A DNA stretch of 64,000 bases from Nibrella viscosa (GTDB lineage Bacteria > Bacteroidota > Bacteroidia > Cytophagales > Spirosomataceae). The stretch lies in contig NZ_BAABHB010000001.1 of assembly GCF_039541875.1 (NCBI RefSeq), positions 62,001 through 126,000 on the forward strand. The letters are read 5' to 3'. The notes beneath the pieces were generated by a model, which saw only the letters and a list, made by a program, of their open reading frames with translations, searched no databases and was not told where the DNA came from. This document shows positions 1 to 7,632 of the stretch, one piece after another. A program made the position numbers and the translations under genes. Positions within the stretch are counted from its first letter, which is position 1; every line of letters starts with the position of its first letter.

Positions 1-1
1 G

Positions 2-610
2 AGGGGTGACTGGGACAGCACCATTCTGTCGGCCAATCCGGTCTGGCTCACCTTCTCCAGAGGCAATGCCGTGTTGCAGGGGTTGCGGGTGGCCGCTTCA
101 TTTTTTGGCAAAGGGCAGTTCCAGACGGAAAAGATTATCCGGGAAGGAAACCGTTGGGTGCTGACTCAGTCGCTGGAGGGACCTTATTTTCAGCCGTTTT
201 CCAAAGCTGATATAGCCGAAGACGGCGATTGGGAAAAGATGCCCCGCGAGAAGCGCCGGCAAAGCGAAGTGCAGCGGCTCGACTCAAACGTTACAATCAC
301 CGAAGCCGACGGTGGACTTACCATACAGATCGATATGAGCGGTACCGATGGCGTTCCGGTCGCGCTGGAACTGATTTTCCGGTCGGGCGGCACGCTGGCG
401 GGCGTTTCATCCCACCCCATGCGGGACAAAGCGTTTTTGTTCAACGAAGCGTCTGGTACGTATACCCTTCAGGGCGATACCATCACGTTTGGACCAGGTC
501 GGGCGGAGCACAAAAACGTACAGTTGCGCGGGGCCTTACCGGCAATGGATGCGCCGACGGTTTACCTTACCGGCTTTACTCCCTTTCGGCACACCCTCCG
601 GCTCTCCTGA
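2..610 (+). CDS. C-terminal part of an unknown protein (truncated by window edge)
   Basis: The reading frame is open from base 2, so the gene starts outside the window and only its last ~202 residues are visible. They are rich in alternating hydrophobic and polar residues and in Gly/Thr (for example the LTIQIDMSGTDG and GGTLAGVSSHP stretches), as in a beta-sandwich domain. No catalytic motif or membrane segment is visible. The first in-frame GTG at base 71 is not a convincing start, because the frame continues upstream of it. I do not recognise the family. The gene is convergent with the lipoprotein gene that follows. Confidence 0.6.
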   Translation, partial: RGDWDSTILSANPVWLTFSRGNAVLQGLRVAASFFGKGQFQTEKIIREGNRWVLTQSLEGPYFQPFSKADIAEDGDWEKMPREKRRQSEVQRLDSNVTITEADGGLTIQIDMSGTDGVPVALELIFRSGGTLAGVSSHPMRDKAFLFNEASGTYTLQGDTITFGPGRAEHKNVQLRGALPAMDAPTVYLTGFTPFRHTLRLS

Positions 611-688
611 GCGGGCAAAAAAAAACTCGCCCGTTCCGCCACAGGGCGATAACGAGCGAGGGTCAGGGTTATATTGGTCTATCGGCTG

Positions 689-1171
689 TTAAAAGTTAGC
701 CGCCGTTGCGCCTGGGTTTTTAACCCGCACCGGATGGTCTTCCAGTTGGGCGTAGCTTAGCTTCCAGGTGTTGTCATCGGCTTTTTTCCAGATCAGGACA
801 AAGTTGCCTTCACCGACACCGCGGGGCTGATCCCGGGTTTCCGGCATAACATCCACCGAAAACGTGCCGGCCTCGTAGGCGAGCTCACTGTCGGTGGCCG
901 AGGTAACTACGCTCGTTTTGAGGTTGTTGATCGTCGGCATAGTTTCCTGCACCCATTTTTGGGAAACCTCCGATTTGCCGGTATAGTGAACCTCCCCTTG
1001 CAGGAAGTGTACATCGTCGGCCAGAAAAGCGTTTACTTTGCCGGCATCTTTACTGTTCCAGGCGCTGATGAATTGCTGATTCAGCTCCTGAATATTGGCG
1101 GTATCATTACCTGGTTTGGCGCAGGCGCTCAACAGGCCGGCTACCACTATCGCTTGAATGAATGCTTTCAT
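689..1171 (-). CDS. SnoaL/DUF4440-like (NTF2 fold) lipoprotein
   Basis: A 160-residue protein with a lipoprotein signal peptide; the lipobox LLSAC puts the lipidated cysteine at residue 17. The mature part has the layout of the SnoaL/DUF4440 NTF2-like family: a helix beginning with IQELNQQFISAWNSKDAGK, the LADDVHFLQGE turn, and a late strand pair FVLIWKKADDNTWKLSYAQ. Members of this family bind small molecules or act as accessory domains, so the substrate cannot be inferred. The size is typical. It is probably anchored in a membrane facing the periplasm. The glycine-zipper gene lies 21 bp upstream on the same strand, so the two may be cotranscribed. Confidence 0.8.
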   Translation of the reverse strand: MKAFIQAIVVAGLLSACAKPGNDTANIQELNQQFISAWNSKDAGKVNAFLADDVHFLQGEVHYTGKSEVSQKWVQETMPTINNLKTSVVTSATDSELAYEAGTFSVDVMPETRDQPRGVGEGNFVLIWKKADDNTWKLSYAQLEDHPVRVKNPGATAANF

Positions 1172-1192
1172 AAATCAGATTGGTTAAAATAC

Positions 1193-1915
1193 TTACCAGC
1201 TTTTCCGACGAACCTCCAGCGTGCTGTACGGCTTCGAGGGATCGCCGAGGTAGGGGTTGGGCAGGTAGCCCATGCCAATGATGTAATCAGCCTGACTTTC
1301 GGGGGCGTACACACCGACTCCCTGATTGGCGGCTAACCCAGCCGCAGCGGCTGCGGGGGCCGTAGCGGCAATGCCACTGGTTCTCCGCGTGGATGCCGGC
1401 GCAGTACGCGTAGCAGTGCGGGTAGCTGTCGACGTTTGGTTGGCCGACCGGTACTCACGGTTCTGAGCTTTCTCCCAGTTGGCAGCGGCTACGCGCTCAG
1501 CTTCTTTCGCCTTTTTCTTTTTATCGATGCTCTTACCGATTGCGTATCCGGCGGCTCCGCCGGCGATTCCTCCGACTACACCACCCAATGTCCGGTTCTT
1601 CTTGTAGAGTATGGCTCCTGCAGCGGCCCCTGTACCGGCACCGATGGCCACACCGGTAGCCTGCGGATTCATTTTCTTTTTGGGCTGCTTGCCCACGGCA
1701 TATCCGGTGGCTCCGCCCACCACACCGCCTACTACACCGCCCAGAACGCGGTTGTCTTTATTCATAAGGGCTCCGGCTGCGGCTCCAACGCCTGCGCCGA
1801 TCATGGTCCCTTTGGCCTGACGGCTCAGATGAGCCGGAGTCTGGGCCTGCACTGAGCTCCCTAAAACCAGAGAGGCCAGTAAAAATAATGCTACTTTATG
1901 CCCTGTCTTTTTCAT
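1193..1915 (-). CDS. Glycine-zipper (YMGG-like) secreted protein
   Basis: A 240-residue protein with a signal peptide ending near SSVQAQ. Residues ~35-130 hold two tandem copies of a Gly/Ala-rich segment of about 50 residues, each with a GxxxG run (GTMIGAGVGAAAGAL, then GAGTGAAAGAI) followed by a second zipper (GGVVGGVVGGATGYAVG). A Lys-rich patch follows each copy. This is the pattern of glycine-zipper 2TM/YMGG-like outer-membrane-associated proteins. The last ~100 residues are Ala/Thr-rich and then YIIGMGYLPNPY-like, possibly a small folded tail. The role is unknown; membrane insertion or envelope structure is inference from the family. Confidence 0.75.
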   Translation of the reverse strand: MKKTGHKVALFLLASLVLGSSVQAQTPAHLSRQAKGTMIGAGVGAAAGALMNKDNRVLGGVVGGVVGGATGYAVGKQPKKKMNPQATGVAIGAGTGAAAGAILYKKNRTLGGVVGGIAGGAAGYAIGKSIDKKKKAKEAERVAAANWEKAQNREYRSANQTSTATRTATRTAPASTRRTSGIAATAPAAAAAGLAANQGVGVYAPESQADYIIGMGYLPNPYLGDPSKPYSTLEVRRKSW

Positions 1916-2179
1916 GGTTTTACCTGATTAATTAAACCTCACGATCAACTTTCCTGCCAGAACCCGCCGGCATCTGCACTACACGGTTACGCGGGTTCGG
2001 CTTTTTCATTGTTTACCGTGTTTGCGGGTTAGATGCCTGTTGGTCCTGTAGGTTTAATGGATGGTAAGTTTTTATGCGAATCTTTTATTAAGTGTGGCTT
2101 TTCACTGAAAATTTGTGGAGACAATACCTCATCAGGCCACTGGTTGGATGGCGGTTCGTTAAAAAGGTATACCGGGCGC

Positions 2180-3145
2180 TTACTGGCCGGAATTGGTATT
2201 CTGGGGAGGCAATACACTGACGTCCCGCTCTATTTCCCGGACCTCAACGTATACAGCGTAGTCGGCGGGTTTAATGCGCAGACCGTGGTGGTTGGCATAG
2301 GCACGGGTAAATTCGGCACCCAGGTACAGCAGCACGGCTGAATAGTAAATCCACACCAGGATAACCACGATGGAACCGGCCGCGCCGAAGGCAGAGGCCG
2401 TGCCGGTGGTTTCAATGTACAGCGCAATCAGGTAGCGGCCCACCATAAACAGCAGCGCCGTAAAGAAGGCACCCCACTGCACATCTTTCCAGGAAATTTT
2501 TACGTCCGGCAGATACTTGAAGATGATAGCAAACAGGAGCATGGTCACTCCGAAGCTGAGAACAACGTTGAGGAGTTGAACAAACAGGATCGTGATTTCC
2601 GGAAAATACTGGCTAAGCAGATTGCTCAAGGCCGCAATAAGCCCATTCAGAATCAGTGACACCAGCAGTAAAAAGCCCAGACTGATAATCAGCGAAAAAG
2701 AACGCAGCCGGTCTTTGAGCAGTTTCAGCCATCCGCGCTGGGGTTTGGGCTTTACCCGCCAGATCAGGTTGATGGAATCCTGAATCTCGATGAAGACGGA
2801 GGTAGCCCCCGCCAGCAGTGCGATACCGCCTGTAACGGCTGCGGTGGTGGTTTGCCCCGACAGTTTCACGTTCCTGATCATTTCCTGGAGCTGCAGGGCA
2901 GCCTCATCGCCCATAAATTCGTTGATCTGGTAAAAGATCTGCCCCTCAATAGCCTGGTCGCCGTAGAGCAGGCTGACCATGGAGATAACCAGTACCAGCA
3001 ATGGAGAAAGAGAGAAAACGGTGTAATACGCCAGCGCAGCGCTGAGTTTCATAACCCGGTCACTGGAAAAGCCGGAAAAGGTGGCCAGCAGAATTGCCCA
3101 CAGGTTTTTAAACGCATCAGTCAGGGAGCCTTTGTTCATGGACAT
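2180..3145 (-). CDS. YihY/virulence factor BrkB family inner-membrane protein
   Basis: A 321-residue polytopic protein with about six hydrophobic segments. It carries the family hallmarks: SAALAYYTVFSLSPLL near residue 35, the RVKPKPQRGW cytoplasmic loop near residue 130, and TGTASAFGAAGS followed by WIYYSAVLLYLGAEF in the C-terminal third. The family (once misannotated as ribonuclease BN) is widespread in bacterial inner membranes and its molecular function is not settled. The length is usual for the family. The start codon at 3145 gives MSMNKGS; an alternative ATG lies two codons downstream. The gene stands alone on this strand. Confidence 0.9.
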   Translation of the reverse strand: MSMNKGSLTDAFKNLWAILLATFSGFSSDRVMKLSAALAYYTVFSLSPLLVLVISMVSLLYGDQAIEGQIFYQINEFMGDEAALQLQEMIRNVKLSGQTTTAAVTGGIALLAGATSVFIEIQDSINLIWRVKPKPQRGWLKLLKDRLRSFSLIISLGFLLLVSLILNGLIAALSNLLSQYFPEITILFVQLLNVVLSFGVTMLLFAIIFKYLPDVKISWKDVQWGAFFTALLFMVGRYLIALYIETTGTASAFGAAGSIVVILVWIYYSAVLLYLGAEFTRAYANHHGLRIKPADYAVYVEVREIERDVSVLPPQNTNSGQ

Positions 3146-3276
3146 GCAGTGTTCTGGTCAGCAGATAAACAGGGGTAGTGAAGGTAACACCGAGGGGTTG
3201 GTCTGCCTTGCCCCGAGCCTGTTTTCTAATAATAACTGCTTTTTAGCCTTTCCGGACTGAATGTTCTACCGTAGGT

Positions 3277-4536
3277 TTATCGGTCAGACGCAAGGGTGGT
3301 GGTCCATTGCGTGCTTCCGTCGGGGTTGGCACGTAGTAAAACCACGCTGTTGTAGAGTACCTGACCGGCCAGCGCAAAGGAGTTATCCGGCAGGCGCACC
3401 ACCTCAACCTGGCTGCCCGTAAGCGTTGGGACATTCACGGTACGGCGGCTTTGTTCGGCACCGGCCAGGTCGGTAGTAAGCAGATGGAGACCCGTTGGAA
3501 TTGCCGTATACACCAGTAGATAGGCGGTAGACGTTGAAATAAGCTGGTAAGGGGTGATCCAGGATTGCCCTTCCGGCAGCGGATGGGCCCTGACCCATTG
3601 TATATCGCCGGATTCGCTCATTTTATAAAGGTAGGCACTCCGGAGAGATGGATTCAGCACGCCCAGCAGCACGTAGCCGCCATCAGCGGCCGGACTGATA
3701 ATCCGGGCGGCAAACAGCGCATACCGCCGGGACCAGACCTGGTTACCAGACGCATCGGTTTTCAGCAAAAACGACTGATCTATGTTTTCCTGGTTGTTCC
3801 GGCCAAACCACGACAGCACAAAGCCCCCCTCGGGCGTAGCCGCTACACCGACAGGGTTGTTCAGGAACAGCTCGGTCGGGTAGGTACGGCTCCACTGAAG
3901 TAACCCCCGCTCATTGAACCGTATCAGAATCACCGCCGTACCGCTCCCGCTGGTTGTTGATAGGCGACCAGTAACAACAAAGCCATCATCGGCCATAGAC
4001 AGGAGCTGGTACGGCTGAAACAATCCGGAACCAACGGCTAAGCCGGCAGCTTCGTTCACCTGCCTGTCAACGATTTCTCCCTCGCTGTTAAGCCGGATTA
4101 CGATCTGAGCAGGCTTCATCGAGGGTTGAGCCCCCCCCAAATTAATCAGATCGGTTGCCACAAACACCAGGTAGCCGCCATCGCGCAGCGGGTGAATCAG
4201 GGGGCGGTTCGTGATCCGGTTCGCCAGGGTATAGGCCAGTTTTGTCCATAGCACCTGCCCTTGCATACTTGTCCTGACCACCACCACCTCATACCGCTCC
4301 AGGTAGGGCGAGGGAAAGGCGGATGAGCCTGGACTTTTGTTTGAGGCTTGGCGAAGCAGTACTGTAGCCAGTCCCCCGTCGGCTGTCCGGCAGAGGTTTC
4401 CCATAGCCTGGTAAGTTTTATAGGGGACATCCTGCTCCTGAACCGGTATTTCCCGTTCATCCAGTTTGATTTCTACGCAGGATAAGCAGCCGGGAAGAAA
4501 GCTGGCCAGGGTGAGGATGATCAGTATCTGTTTCAT
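3277..4536 (-). CDS. Predicted secreted lipoprotein with beta-propeller-like repeats
   Basis: I chose the start at 4536 because it gives a lipoprotein signal peptide (MKQILIILTLASFLPGC) and avoids overlap with the upstream gene; the open frame could extend to 4689. The 419-residue product has recurrent segments of 45-60 residues with the pattern DGGxxV/L...G followed by W-rich strands (GGLATVLLRQ, DGGYLVFVATDLINLGG, DDGFVVTGRLST, EGGFVLSWFG, DGGYVLLGVL). This is the repeat style of delta-60/beta-propeller lipoproteins common in Cytophagales. No enzymatic motif is seen. It follows the barrel-like gene by 14 bp and probably shares its transcript. Function unknown. Confidence 0.75.
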   Translation of the reverse strand: MKQILIILTLASFLPGCLSCVEIKLDEREIPVQEQDVPYKTYQAMGNLCRTADGGLATVLLRQASNKSPGSSAFPSPYLERYEVVVVRTSMQGQVLWTKLAYTLANRITNRPLIHPLRDGGYLVFVATDLINLGGAQPSMKPAQIVIRLNSEGEIVDRQVNEAAGLAVGSGLFQPYQLLSMADDGFVVTGRLSTTSGSGTAVILIRFNERGLLQWSRTYPTELFLNNPVGVAATPEGGFVLSWFGRNNQENIDQSFLLKTDASGNQVWSRRYALFAARIISPAADGGYVLLGVLNPSLRSAYLYKMSESGDIQWVRAHPLPEGQSWITPYQLISTSTAYLLVYTAIPTGLHLLTTDLAGAEQSRRTVNVPTLTGSQVEVVRLPDNSFALAGQVLYNSVVLLRANPDGSTQWTTTLASDR

Positions 4537-4550
4537 GGCTCGACAGTTAT

Positions 4551-5132
4551 TTAGAACCGTTTTCCGACCGAAAAACCGGGTAGCATCATCAGGTATGTAG
4601 TCTTCTTCAGCACTAAATCGCCGGTGGCCGATTGACTGGTGTTGGTTTCTGCATGACTGCTGCCGGCCATGTATAACCGGAAGAGCCAATCGTTCCGGCT
4701 GGTATGGTATCGAATCCCCACGGCCGGTGCAGGCATGTACCCATTCAGTTTCCAGATAAAAAACTGGGTATTATAGTAAAAGCCGGTATAGCCGGCCTCG
4801 GCCTGCCACCGGCCACGGCCGTAAAGAAGCAGGAGGGCATGATGGGTCGAAAAACTGCCTGGACAACTGGTGAACAGGCAAATACCCGGCACATAACCCA
4901 GCCCTGCACTTAGCTCTATCGCCCCCGAGTAGTTTCGGCTCCTGGGCGCAAACCGGATAAATTGCAGGTGGTAGCTGGCTCCGATAAACGGAGTATTGCC
5001 GGCCAGATCAAACGAAACGGCCTGCCGGTACCCTTTAGGCTCCGGGGTAACCGATGGTAGCTGCCCCCGGCCGGTGATGGGGAGCAGGGCCGCAGTAACG
5101 AGCAATAACAAAGCACAGAGACGCTGAGGCAT
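4551..5132 (-). CDS. Secreted hypothetical protein, probable outer-membrane beta-barrel-like
   Basis: A 193-residue protein with a cleavable signal peptide (MPQRLCALLLLVTAALLPIT...GRGQ). The mature part alternates short amphipathic strands with aromatic ends (AVSFDLAGNTPFIGASYHLQ, GLGYVPGICL, RGRWQAEAGYTGFYYN, WLFRLYMAGSS) and ends in F (SVGKRF), as outer-membrane barrels often do. I do not recognise a named family. It is the first gene of a probable two-gene operon with the propeller-like lipoprotein 14 bp downstream. A barrel fold is inference from strand pattern and the terminal Phe. Confidence 0.65.
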   Translation of the reverse strand: MPQRLCALLLLVTAALLPITGRGQLPSVTPEPKGYRQAVSFDLAGNTPFIGASYHLQFIRFAPRSRNYSGAIELSAGLGYVPGICLFTSCPGSFSTHHALLLLYGRGRWQAEAGYTGFYYNTQFFIWKLNGYMPAPAVGIRYHTSRNDWLFRLYMAGSSHAETNTSQSATGDLVLKKTTYLMMLPGFSVGKRF

Positions 5133-5268
5133 ACCGTTTGGGTTAATGGTTGTACCTAATGGCCGATCTAACCTGCCGACAGGCAGCAGTGTACCGGAAC
5201 AAAGTCGTGATTTTTGAAAAAAAAGTAACAGTTTAGGGCAAGTATATTTTATTGTAGACTCCGCTTTT

Positions 5269-5276
5269 TATTTTTG
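5269..5276 (+). promoter_or_regulatory. Candidate Bacteroidota -7 box (TATTTTTG)
   Basis: Exact match to the Bacteroidota -7 consensus TAnnTTTG about 100 bases ahead of the small hydrophobic reading frame at 5375. An upstream TTG at 5252-5254 is only 14 bases away, closer than the usual ~19, so the -33 element is weak or absent. Confidence 0.3.
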
Positions 5277-5374
5277 TATAGCTAATCTATATAGTAGCCA
5301 ACAAAAGATGATGGGTAGTTTATAGAAAAGGCGTTCATTACCGGTAACCGTAACTGAAAACCTGTACTTATTGT

Positions 5375-5575
5375 ATGTTTAAAGTCTTACTATCGCAGGA
5401 GGTATACTTGCTTCTGATGCTCATCTCCAAACCTATTTGGTTTTATTTCTCCGGCAAATACACGGCTACGTTTTTCTCCGAGTACACAATGCTCCGGGTC
5501 TTTGGCGAACGCATGGATTCTATTACGGCGCTGCTGTGGGCCATCATGTGGGCCTGCTTCTTTGTCGCCTGCTGA
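5375..5575 (+). CDS. Small hydrophobic reading frame, possibly a gene remnant
   Basis: A 66-codon frame starting at ATG with two hydrophobic stretches (VYLLLMLISKPIWFYFSG and ITALLWAIMWACFFVAC). A candidate -7 box lies ~100 bases upstream. The frame stops abruptly inside the second hydrophobic segment, which suggests either a genuine small membrane peptide or the broken 5' end of a membrane protein gene. No homolog is recognised. The surrounding stretch (5133-6098) contains other debris, which favours a remnant. The remainder of 5133-5374 shows nothing else I can support. Confidence 0.3.
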   Translation: MFKVLLSQEVYLLLMLISKPIWFYFSGKYTATFFSEYTMLRVFGERMDSITALLWAIMWACFFVAC

Positions 5576-5598
5576 TGAAGGCCAGAACCTGCGGACTG

Positions 5599-5643
5599 CC
5601 GGAACGCCTGCTATCGACAGTATAGAGAAAGCAGGCGTTCCGG
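5599..5643. repeat. 14-bp perfect inverted repeat with 17-base loop
   Basis: CCGGAACGCCTGCT at 5599-5612 is the exact reverse complement of 5630-5643. No T-tract follows, so it is not a canonical terminator. It sits just past the small hydrophobic frame, in the decayed stretch. It may be a remnant of a mobile element or a regulatory hairpin. Confidence 0.6.
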
Positions 5644-5719
5644 TAATTACCCTGGAAGCTGCGAACAATCAAAGAACCTGGCCGGCTTCTGAAAGCAGTA
5701 GCTTGTTTAAAAATGCTTA

Positions 5720-5923
5720 TCAGATCGTAGCCGCGAGTTCTTCGATTTCGACTTCTACGGGGATATTCAGTTTCCGGCGCAGGCGGCTGCGGTGCTGACG
5801 GATGGGGAGGATACTTACCCCCAGCCTATGGGCCCTTTCTCTGTTGGAGTAGTTTAGCTTGCAGAGGGCCATAAACCGGCTCTCGGCCAGACTCAGTTTG
5901 GGCCGTTTGTTGCGGAGCCGGGT
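5720..5923 (-). pseudogene. Remnant of a LuxR-type HTH C-terminal domain (TPR-HTH regulator family)
   Basis: The minus-strand frame ending at 5720 encodes RLRNKRPKLSLAESRFMAL, then KLNYSNRERAHRLGVS and RQHRSRLRRKLNIPVEVEIEE. This is recognisably the C-terminal helix-turn-helix found at the end of Bacteroidota TPR-containing regulators; compare the last ~60 residues of the intact gene at 52054-53814 (TPAETRIICLSRLSLSTKEM...). Key positions are altered: the usual EMA/EIA of the turn is ERA, and the usual SPNTI is SILPI. Upstream of ~5923 the frame (open to 6073) no longer resembles the family, so the TPR, signal and membrane parts are gone. This is a 3' gene fragment; the assignment rests on motif resemblance only. 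Confidence 0.6.
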
Positions 5924-6098
5924 CTGGTCGTTGGTAGCACGCAGGGTAACCACATGGTAGCGGCTGCTACCCTGGATGTCGGCAATAAAGTTGCTGTCGA
6001 TGTTACCATCATTGCCATTAATATCCCCGCTGAGGATACTACTGTCCGGCAGGCGGTTGGTGATACCGGCCACGCAGCCGCCGTAGACCTTTCAACCC

Positions 6099-6626
6099 AT
6101 GAACCACCCAACCATTCACCTTCCTGCATCCGCGCTGATCCTGCTCATCGGTGTGAGCGGAGCGGGGAAGTCGACTTTTGCCCGGCGGCACTTTCTGCCG
6201 ACGGAGGTCATTTCGTCGGATCACTGCCGGGCGCTGATCTGCGATAACGAAAATGACCAGACCGTCACCGCCGATGCCTTTGAGCTGCTACACGTCCTGG
6301 CGGCTAAACGGCTGAAGCGCCGGCGGCTCACCGTCATCGACGCTACCAACGTACAGGCCGGCGCCCGGCAGTCGCTGATGGACCTGGCCCGGCAGTTCGA
6401 TTGCCCGTTGGTGGCCATTGTGCTGGATATGCCCGAGCAGGTGCTCAACGACCGCCGGAAAACGCGCACCGACCGCTCCTTTGCCGACCCCGTGCTGCAC
6501 CGGCAGCGCAGAGACCTCTGGCTATGGACCCGTTATCTGGAATACGAAGGTTTCAGCAAGGTGTACCGGCTGAAATCGCCGGAGGAAGTGGATCAGATCA
6601 GGATTATCCGCCAACCGGAACAATAG
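6099..6626 (+). CDS. P-loop polynucleotide-kinase-like ATPase
   Basis: A 175-residue P-loop NTPase with a Walker A motif GVSGAGKS at residues ~18-25 and the RHFLPTEVISSDHCRALI segment typical of the kinase domain of bacterial Pnkp and related AAA_33 kinases. The strand VIDATN at ~78-83 and the basic DRRKTRTDR lid fit phosphotransfer from ATP to a polynucleotide 5'-OH or a small substrate. Bacterial Pnkp is normally fused to phosphatase and ligase domains; here only the kinase module is present. The ATG at 6099 is preceded by no convincing alternative. The true substrate cannot be read from sequence. Confidence 0.8.
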   Translation: MNHPTIHLPASALILLIGVSGAGKSTFARRHFLPTEVISSDHCRALICDNENDQTVTADAFELLHVLAAKRLKRRRLTVIDATNVQAGARQSLMDLARQFDCPLVAIVLDMPEQVLNDRRKTRTDRSFADPVLHRQRRDLWLWTRYLEYEGFSKVYRLKSPEEVDQIRIIRQPEQ

Positions 6627-6654
6627 GGGAAAGGATCAGGTAGGTATGTGCCGG

Positions 6655-7287
6655 TTACACTTTGGCGTAAAAGTAACTCATGCGGTTGAGGGCATCGTCG
6701 TAGCTGCGGATGGAGCGGTGGCGATGCTCGTACAGAAAGCTGAGCAGGGCACAATCGCCGGAACAAGCCCCTGTGTGTATCAGCAAAAAGCCCAGGCAGC
6801 TAAATTGCAGGCCGGGCGAACCAACAACCAGCCCCAGAACGGCAAGGGTAGTCAGCACCAGAAACGGGGTCAGAATTACCCAGCAGAAAGGCTTCGGGCG
6901 AATAACAAAACCGTCGGCAATGGTCAGAAACATCAGCTTACGCCATTCCACCGCGTAGCGAATTCGTTGGGCGCCGGCAATCCGGTACGCCAGGGCATGT
7001 AGCAGTTCATGCACCGGAATCAGCAGGAAAGTCAGCCCGATGCCTACGAAAAAAGCCAGGATATGGCTGCTAAGCTCTGCTTTCTGATGAGCCAGACTTA
7101 CCCCAACCCACGCACCGACCGCCCCCAGAATCAGCACATTCAGCCCTGTGTAGGTAATCGTTACCAGATTCCACCGTCGCAAATAGGCCTGAAAAAACGG
7201 CAGCGACTGCTCAAAAGAGACCGATTCCAGAAGCTGATACCCCTGTTCGGGCAGGGTATCCGGGTTGGGGACAGCGGTTTCGGCCAT
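6655..7287 (-). CDS. DUF3267-type membrane zinc metalloprotease-like protein
   Basis: Start set at 7287 (MAETAVPN) because the 50 codons upstream in the open frame are basic, lack a signal and run into the intergenic control region of the amylase gene. The 210-residue product has four hydrophobic segments. HELLHAL (residues 93-99), a zinc-binding HExxH, lies at the end of the second segment, as in the DUF3267 family of putative membrane metallopeptidases. RYAVEWRKLMFLTI and a Pro-rich loop follow. Intramembrane or membrane-proximal proteolysis is family inference; the substrate is unknown. It is divergent from the amylase gene. Confidence 0.75.
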   Translation of the reverse strand: MAETAVPNPDTLPEQGYQLLESVSFEQSLPFFQAYLRRWNLVTITYTGLNVLILGAVGAWVGVSLAHQKAELSSHILAFFVGIGLTFLLIPVHELLHALAYRIAGAQRIRYAVEWRKLMFLTIADGFVIRPKPFCWVILTPFLVLTTLAVLGLVVGSPGLQFSCLGFLLIHTGACSGDCALLSFLYEHRHRSIRSYDDALNRMSYFYAKV

Positions 7288-7430
7288 ACGACGGTTTTTC
7301 AGAAATATAGCAAGGTTTTTAGGATACTCCGAAACGTATATAGCTGTAAATCTGATCCTGATCCGTACCGCCTTATCGCCTGATGGGAGTTGGTTGCGGC
7401 TCCCCAACGGTGTGAAACGAAGTTGTAGTG

Positions 7431-7453
7431 GTACCATTTTACTAAAATGGTAC
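7431..7453. promoter_or_regulatory. Palindrome GTACCATTTT-act-AAAATGGTAC upstream of the amylase
   Basis: Perfect 10-bp inverted repeat with a 3-base centre, in the 345-bp spacer between the divergent metalloprotease and amylase genes. The shape fits an operator for a dimeric repressor such as LacI or TetR type; no such regulator gene is adjacent. A role is inference. Confidence 0.5.
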
Positions 7454-7490
7454 TCCAGGTTTTTGGCATTTATCGGCTGTTTTATTGACT

Positions 7491-7522
7491 ATTGCCCACT
7501 TTTTGTGATTAATTGCCCACTT
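7491..7522. promoter_or_regulatory. Direct repeat ATTGCCCACTT, two copies 21 bp apart
   Basis: ATTGCCCACTT occurs at 7491-7501 and again at 7512-7522, so the copies are in phase on the same face of the helix (21 bp = two turns). They lie 110-140 bases ahead of the amylase start. TATTTTG at 7529-7535 just downstream resembles a -7 box with one base missing. This is a plausible activator site for the amylase gene. The rest of the 7288-7632 spacer shows nothing else clear. Confidence 0.45.
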
Positions 7523-7632
7523 GATTAATATTTTGTAAAGTGGGGCGACTACCCCCATTGGCGGCTTGTACTTTTACAGCAGAAAATTGACTGTTTTAAG
7601 TTCACCACCTTTTGTCAAACCCATTTTTACCT

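Noticed and set aside
611..660. Possible terminator hairpin between the first two convergent genes
   Set aside because: Only short imperfect stems (GCGGGC/GCCCG and GCCC/GGGC) around an A-tract; too weak to call.
2029..2217. Small minus-strand frame in the 1916-2179 gap
   Set aside because: No start context, no domain, and it overlaps the end of the BrkB-family gene; the gap shows no other feature.
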